DNA of 64,000 bases from an uncultured Collinsella sp. (GTDB lineage Bacteria > Actinomycetota > Coriobacteriia > Coriobacteriales > Coriobacteriaceae), in NCBI GenBank assembly GCA_958348225.1, contig CATVYG010000002.1:37053-101052 (forward strand), given 5' to 3'. Numbering within the stretch: position 1 is the first letter of the stretch; each line of letters starts with the position of its first letter. The position numbers were made by a program, and so were the translations under genes. The notes below the pieces were generated by a model. That model was given only the letters and a program-made list of their open reading frames with translations. It made no database searches and was not told where the DNA came from. Positions 59,673-64,000 of this stretch are shown one piece after another.

Positions 59673-61362
59673 CATCACTCCACTTCCCCAGAATCTCAGT
59701 AAAGAAGGTGTTGGCATTTTTTAGCTCTGAAAACTCCACAAGCCTATCCATCTCAGATTGCCAGACGGATTTACGGAAATCGTTATCCTCGAGCATCTTT
59801 AAAAGGATACGCGATGCGCACTTAATAAAATCGCGGGTAGACCGTGGAGTCAATGCTTCAATTGGAATAAGCGTATCCTGAGAACCGACATCAGTTGAGA
59901 CAACAGGCAGTCCAGCACTGAGAGATTCAATCGTCGTCAAAGTAATTCCTTCATTAATGGCAGAAACAACGAGGACATCAGAATCAGAATAGGTCTTATC
60001 GACAGAAATCTGCATCCCCCTCCGCTCAATTAAGTCGGAGAGTCCATGACGAGCAATGATCTTGTCCACCATAGGATCCAAATCACCGTTGCCGTGCATG
60101 ATAAACCTAAAACGACCAGGAGCACACTTATCGAGCTTCTTAGCAAGAAGGACAAATGCTTCGGGCCTCTTCTGGCGGGAAATCCTGCCCACGAAGCAAA
60201 CAGTGAGCTTGCTCTTAGACGCGGGTTCCTTGCACGCCTTAGCAGTCCCGTCAGCAGTAAGCCCAACAAGCGGAGCGTCTACAACCTTATTAGCATCAAT
60301 TCCATGCGACTCAACAAGCCAAGACACAAGCTGGGGAGAAATCACATGATGTAAATCAATGAACGCATCGCGACTAACCGCCTGATTGGGATAACCACCA
60401 CCATAGGGATATTCAACAATATGCAGAGAATCAACTACAGTCGCATTGGGTCGATACTTTTTGATCCACCACAGACGATCATAAAGCCATTGGCAATGGT
60501 GAATGAGGACGCCCTTAATATCGAATTGTTCAACAAGCGATCGAAGCAAAGGCTCATCGCCTGGACGCTCCTGTATAGGGAACGTAAGACACAGCACCAA
60601 GGCATCTTTGAACTCCGGCCTATCGATCCAAGGCTGATGGCTGGGTCGATCCGTTATGACAATAGGCAGCATGCCCGCTTCGCGAACAAGGCGCACCGTC
60701 TCAACAGCCCAGCGCTCAGCGCCGCCGGCCTGAAGCCAATGCATAGCGATAATGACAGCTTTCTCAGCCCCGAGCCTAACGGCTCCGGGAGCAATCTCCA
60801 GATAGGGATGGTGAGTAGTCTGCTCTTGATTAATCTTCGCTAAATCTGGAGCCTCAAAATGATCAACAGGGCCCAATCCCCTACTCCAACGACGCTGGCG
60901 CTGAATTTCGCGAATATCGTCAAAAGCAACCGGGCAGCACGCTTCGAGATTGCGATAAAGCTCCTGCTTCTTCGAAAGAGAGTTATGCGTCTCAACGTCA
61001 GCATCGGTGGCATCGTCAGGCGTCAAAAGAATATAACGATGTCCATCGTCTTTGATATGCTCAAGGCCTGCGAAATAATGGGGTGAATACTCGGACAAAG
61101 GCTGAACCAAAGATTCAGCTTTGACAGAAAAGAAAGGCTGAAGTCCCTCGGTAACAGTTAGCCCACCATTTAATGTCGAAAGATCAGTTAAACAAGGATA
61201 TTGCCACTTCTCACCCATATAAAAATGATAGACAAGCGAGCGGCCCGGCTGAATAAGAGAGTTGTACTTAATTGCAGAATCTACAAGAGACCTAATTCGA
61301 CCCGACATTAAGCCGTCACTACAAAAATCCTCGTAGATAACCCCATATAAAGCATGAGACAT
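59662..61362 (-). CDS. family 4 glycosyltransferase with N-terminal extension
   Basis: Protein of 566 residues. The family 4 (group 1) glycosyltransferase occupies about residues 195-560: HWLQAGGAERWAVETVRL, FVGRISRQKRPEAFVLLAKKL and the donor-site EGITLTTIESLSAGLPVVSTD, here VSAINEGITLTTIES. The first 190 residues are not part of that domain and carry no motif I recognise; they may bind the acceptor. The ATG directly follows the stop of the upstream family 2 gene, with AAGGAG in its last codons. Confidence 0.88.
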   Translation of the reverse strand: MSHALYGVIYEDFCSDGLMSGRIRSLVDSAIKYNSLIQPGRSLVYHFYMGEKWQYPCLTDLSTLNGGLTVTEGLQPFFSVKAESLVQPLSEYSPHYFAGLEHIKDDGHRYILLTPDDATDADVETHNSLSKKQELYRNLEACCPVAFDDIREIQRQRRWSRGLGPVDHFEAPDLAKINQEQTTHHPYLEIAPGAVRLGAEKAVIIAMHWLQAGGAERWAVETVRLVREAGMLPIVITDRPSHQPWIDRPEFKDALVLCLTFPIQERPGDEPLLRSLVEQFDIKGVLIHHCQWLYDRLWWIKKYRPNATVVDSLHIVEYPYGGGYPNQAVSRDAFIDLHHVISPQLVSWLVESHGIDANKVVDAPLVGLTADGTAKACKEPASKSKLTVCFVGRISRQKRPEAFVLLAKKLDKCAPGRFRFIMHGNGDLDPMVDKIIARHGLSDLIERRGMQISVDKTYSDSDVLVVSAINEGITLTTIESLSAGLPVVSTDVGSQDTLIPIEALTPRSTRDFIKCASRILLKMLEDNDFRKSVWQSEMDRLVEFSELKNANTFFTEILGKWSDDEQ

Positions 61363-62304
61363 CTAGCACTCCTTATCTTGGAAACTTTGGCCAATCTTAT
61401 AGACGCTGAGTTCCCATTCCTTGCGCTCAACTTTAGCAACAGAATCAAGAATAAGCCCTGTTGTCAAAGAAAGACCGCAAAGGAATATAAAGGCAGTAGC
61501 GAGAATAGCAGTAGGGAGGCGTGCAACAAGGCCAGTGCGTGCGAAATCAATAATTACCGGAATTCCAGCAATAAGGCCCAGGAGTAGGAAAAGAACAGAA
61601 ACCAGACCAAAGAACTTCAGAGGACGGTAGTCCTTAAATAAGGTGCCAATCATACAAACAACTTTAATTCCATCAGAAATAGTAGACAGCTTAGATTCAG
61701 ATCCGGCTGGCCTGTCGCGGTAAACAATTGGGATATCCTTGATGCGCCAACGACGGTCAACAGCATGAATTGAAAGTTCGGTCTCAATTTGAAAACCTTC
61801 AGATAGTACAGGAAAAGTTTTGACAAAAGGTCGACTCATCGCTCGATAACCCGTCATAACATCATCAAACGAATAGCCATAGATCCACTTGATCATTGCC
61901 CTAACAAGATTATTACCGAACCCGTGAAAAGCCCTTTTGTTCTCTTCGGCGTAGGTACCGTTAGAAAGACGGTCTCCAACCGTCATATCCGCTTCGCCTT
62001 TTAAAATCGGCTCACACATCGCGCGAGCCATTGTCTCGTCATAAGTATCATCGCCATCAACCATAAGATAGCAGTCGGCATCGATATCACGAAACATTTG
62101 ACGGCAAACATTGCCCTTACCCTGACGCGACTCAAATCGAACAATGGCCCCATGCTCACGAGCAATGCAAGCAGTATCATCGCTTGAATTATTGTCATAA
62201 ACATAGATATCCGCTTCCGGCAACTCGCGCGAGAAGTCATCGACTACTTTTCCTATCGTCATGGCTTCGTTATAACAGGGAATAATAACTGCGATTTTAC
62301 TCAA
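61363..62304 (-). CDS. family 2 glycosyltransferase (DPM1-like), copy B
   Basis: Paralogue of the product of 53160-54089, 313 residues. IAVIIPCYNEAMTIGKVVDDF and VDGDDTY match it, and the stretch DMTVGDRLSNGTYAEENKR is shared exactly; the two proteins are roughly three-quarters identical by eye. Two C-terminal transmembrane segments are present. The TTG at 62304 lies 7 bases after GGAGG; another TTG two codons upstream is too close to it. Codons are more AT-rich than in copy A. Confidence 0.87.
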   Translation of the reverse strand: MSKIAVIIPCYNEAMTIGKVVDDFSRELPEADIYVYDNNSSDDTACIAREHGAIVRFESRQGKGNVCRQMFRDIDADCYLMVDGDDTYDETMARAMCEPILKGEADMTVGDRLSNGTYAEENKRAFHGFGNNLVRAMIKWIYGYSFDDVMTGYRAMSRPFVKTFPVLSEGFQIETELSIHAVDRRWRIKDIPIVYRDRPAGSESKLSTISDGIKVVCMIGTLFKDYRPLKFFGLVSVLFLLLGLIAGIPVIIDFARTGLVARLPTAILATAFIFLCGLSLTTGLILDSVAKVERKEWELSVYKIGQSFQDKEC

Positions 62305-62343
62305 CGCCAAACCTCCGCAATAGTCCTGAGGACAATAATTAAA

Positions 62344-63333
62344 TTACAAGCCTGTTCGGCTCAAAGCTGGAGCAGACAATCTGATTAGCACATACATACT
62401 AACAACAAGCATGAGATGAATAACACCTGAAACTAGGAATGAAAACACACCTAAAGATATAAACTCCACAGTCGACCAGTTAATAAAAGCACTTTCAACC
62501 TGATGAAGGCAGAGCAAAAGTAACGAGTTCTTACCCAACTCAGAAATCAAAGTGAAAAGCTTCGAAAGAGAGAATACGCGCTCAAACGAAGAAAAGAACA
62601 ATAGAAGGACAAAAGATGACGATAAGGTCATCAAGAGTCCGAACGCAAGTGATCCGACGTGAAATAAATTGCCGATGCTAAAAAATACTCCCTTATAGAG
62701 TCCAATAACCCAAATTGTTAATGCGATAAAAATCACGGGGAGCTTTGTCCGTTTTAATTCCGAAAAGTCAATCTCACGACAAAGCTGACCTAAACACAAA
62801 TAAGGTAAAGATACTAAAGCTTGGCTTAATGCAAAAGGCAAAACCAAATAAGACGATCCAAGAAATGATAAATAAGAAATTATAATGTAAAAAAGTAACT
62901 TTAAAAAACAATTAATACTAAAATTTAAAAAAAATGCCTCAATATTGGCAAATATCACCTTGCTAAAATATAGCGCAAGCAAGAACCAGGCAAGGCCAAT
63001 GCCGGGAATATCAAAACAGTCGACAGTGCCGCCCGATCCCCATACGACAGACAACAAAAAAGAAACCAATCCATTACTGCCATTATGAATGAGGCTAAGA
63101 ATTCCAAGAAAAACACAGATACTTATATACGGAAATACGATCCGCTTGACCAGTTTTGCCTTATTGAACTTTTGAACGTTGAAGGTATATCCAGACAAGA
63201 CAAAAAAGAGGGGAATATGAAAACTCATTACAAAAGAAAGAATTGGGTTTCCGTACAGATACGTATGGCCAACCACAACCGAAAGAATCGCTAACGCTTT
63301 AGCCATATCGATCCAAATTAATCTTTTACCCAC
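62344..63333 (-). CDS. acyltransferase family 3 membrane protein
   Basis: Integral membrane O-acyltransferase of 329 residues with about ten transmembrane segments. WIDMAKALAILSVVVGHT near the N-terminus contains the family His, and FHIPLFFVLSGYTF is the next conserved block. Such proteins acetylate or succinylate surface glycans. A GTG at 63333 gives the usual family N-terminus; a TTG eight codons upstream is possible but has no ribosome-binding site. It is probably the first gene of the transcript ending at 58694 and is the most AT-rich gene in the window. Confidence 0.85.
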   Translation of the reverse strand: MGKRLIWIDMAKALAILSVVVGHTYLYGNPILSFVMSFHIPLFFVLSGYTFNVQKFNKAKLVKRIVFPYISICVFLGILSLIHNGSNGLVSFLLSVVWGSGGTVDCFDIPGIGLAWFLLALYFSKVIFANIEAFFLNFSINCFLKLLFYIIISYLSFLGSSYLVLPFALSQALVSLPYLCLGQLCREIDFSELKRTKLPVIFIALTIWVIGLYKGVFFSIGNLFHVGSLAFGLLMTLSSSFVLLLFFSSFERVFSLSKLFTLISELGKNSLLLLCLHQVESAFINWSTVEFISLGVFSFLVSGVIHLMLVVSMYVLIRLSAPALSRTGL

Positions 63334-63564
63334 TGCTAAATACCTGTCTAATTGCAATTACTCAATAATCAGTCATAGTCTGATACAAAGAGGCAAATCA
63401 GTCAAAATCATACAACGCGCCTCACCAGCAACACTTATCTTCAGTGCGGTGCATCGCGCTGGGCCGTCATGCAGTCCAGAGAACGTAGGGTTTCACATGG
63501 TGAGAAGCATTAGGAAGCTTATAGGACAAAATGTGTGTCCGGATAGAGCATCCGTTTCCATCCA
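63334..63564. other. intergenic junction beside the insertion sequence
   Basis: AT-rich at the acyltransferase side, turning GC-rich toward 63590. No gene or clear promoter was recognised. The end of the insertion sequence should lie around 63530-63560 but its terminal repeat could not be fixed. Confidence 0.4.
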
Positions 63565-63930
63565 TTAATCCAGCCAGAACGGGCACGGGCCCCTGTGGTG
63601 GAGGTCCCCCCACACGGCCCCGTCGCCCCACTCCGGCCCTCCGGCCTCGCGCGACGGCAAGGCGGAGCAGACGCTGAACAGGAAGTCGATGTCCGCGTCG
63701 GTCGGCATCGCGGCGGGCTTCCCGCGGGCCGCCCTCGCGTCCCCCGAGTGCGCGTGGCACCACCAGAGCACCGCCTTCACGCGCTTGACCGACGTCAGCC
63801 CCCGGTGGTTGCGCAGGACGGCCCCCGGCTGCGAGTTCACCCCTCCCTCGATCATGTTGTTGGTCGACGGCAGCGGGCCGGCCCTGGCCAGGGCGGGGCC
63901 GAGGTAGGTGAACAGCGCCCCCGCCGACAC
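63565..63930 (-). pseudogene. IS1249-like transposase, C-terminal fragment
   Basis: About 121 residues of a DDE transposase C-terminus: LFTYLGPALARAGPLPSTNN, then MIEGGVNSQPGAVLRNHRG, VKAVLWWCHAHS and PEWGDGAVWGDLHH, ending FWLD. The catalytic N-terminal part is missing. The frame stays open to the window edge, but the residues beyond 63930 do not look like the family, which suggests a break there. Base composition is far more GC-rich than the neighbouring acyltransferase gene, so it is a separate arrival. Confidence 0.7.
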
Positions 63931-63939
63931 CGGATTGGC

Positions 63940-64000
63940 TACACCGATGTGGACAGTTCCGGGAGGGGCGCAGGAGACGGGAGGGCCGTATATGAGGGAC
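63940..64000 (+). mobile_element. possible left end of a second mobile element
   Basis: From about 63940 the sequence no longer matches the transposase. It contains GATGTGGACAGTTCCGGG, resembling an insertion-sequence end, then GGGAGGG at 63979-63985 followed by ATG at 63992, which would start a plus-strand gene running off the window. Confidence 0.35.

Noticed and set aside
1..64000. CRISPR arrays or prophage genes
   Set aside because: No regularly spaced direct repeats, cas genes, integrase, terminase or capsid-like proteins were found.

Overview
The window looks like chromosome of a member of the Coriobacteriia (Actinomycetota), most like Collinsella. The basis is a GC-rich genome with C/G-ending codons, ppdK with its own regulatory kinase, glyQ/glyS as separate subunits, a fused aroE-aroK inside one complete aromatic cluster, a two-gene radical-SAM unit beside rplU/rpmA, and frequent GTG and TTG starts (pyrH, rpsP, obg, mreB, mreC). 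The genus is inferred from gene content, not from a search.

Region 1 (1-21.6 kb, all minus strand) is housekeeping: pyrH-frr-uppS-cdsA-dxr (ribosome recycling and envelope lipids); rpsB-tsf; rnhB-yraN-comM-dprA-trmFO-xerC (genome maintenance, DNA uptake, tRNA modification); rplS; ppdK; glyQ-glyS-ppsR; and rpsP-khpA-rimM-trmD-lepB. dinB is divergent at 21.8 kb.

Region 2 (23-42.9 kb, minus strand) holds obg-nadD-yqeK-rsfS, rplU-rpmA, a radical-SAM/DUF2344 pair, a DUF697 membrane protein, the cell-shape operon mreB-mreC-mreD-mrdA-rodA, then a TPR protein, a cyclophilin, a zinc-ribbon membrane protein and a P-type ATPase. tRNA-Arg(CCG) ends the block.

Region 3 (43.1-51.7 kb, plus strand) carries all seven shikimate-pathway activities plus the Phe and Tyr branch enzymes: aroF-tyrA-aroB-aroA-aroC-pheA-aroEK-aroQ. 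A terminator-like hairpin and a possible leader ORF lie before aroF.

Region 4 (51.7-63.4 kb) is a surface-glycan locus: glf, three family-2 glycosyltransferases, one family-4 glycosyltransferase, a LicD protein, an NTP-transferase/HAD-phosphatase pair, an ABC-2 exporter and an acyltransferase. From about 54.1 kb the DNA is clearly more AT-rich than the core, which suggests acquired DNA. A tRNA-Arg(TCT) gene and a decayed membrane-protein frame mark its left side. The right edge is very GC-rich: the 3' end of an IS1249-like transposase, apparently cut by a second element that starts just before the window ends.

Starts were set by ribosome-binding sites and family alignment. Promoters and terminators were read by eye and are unverified.
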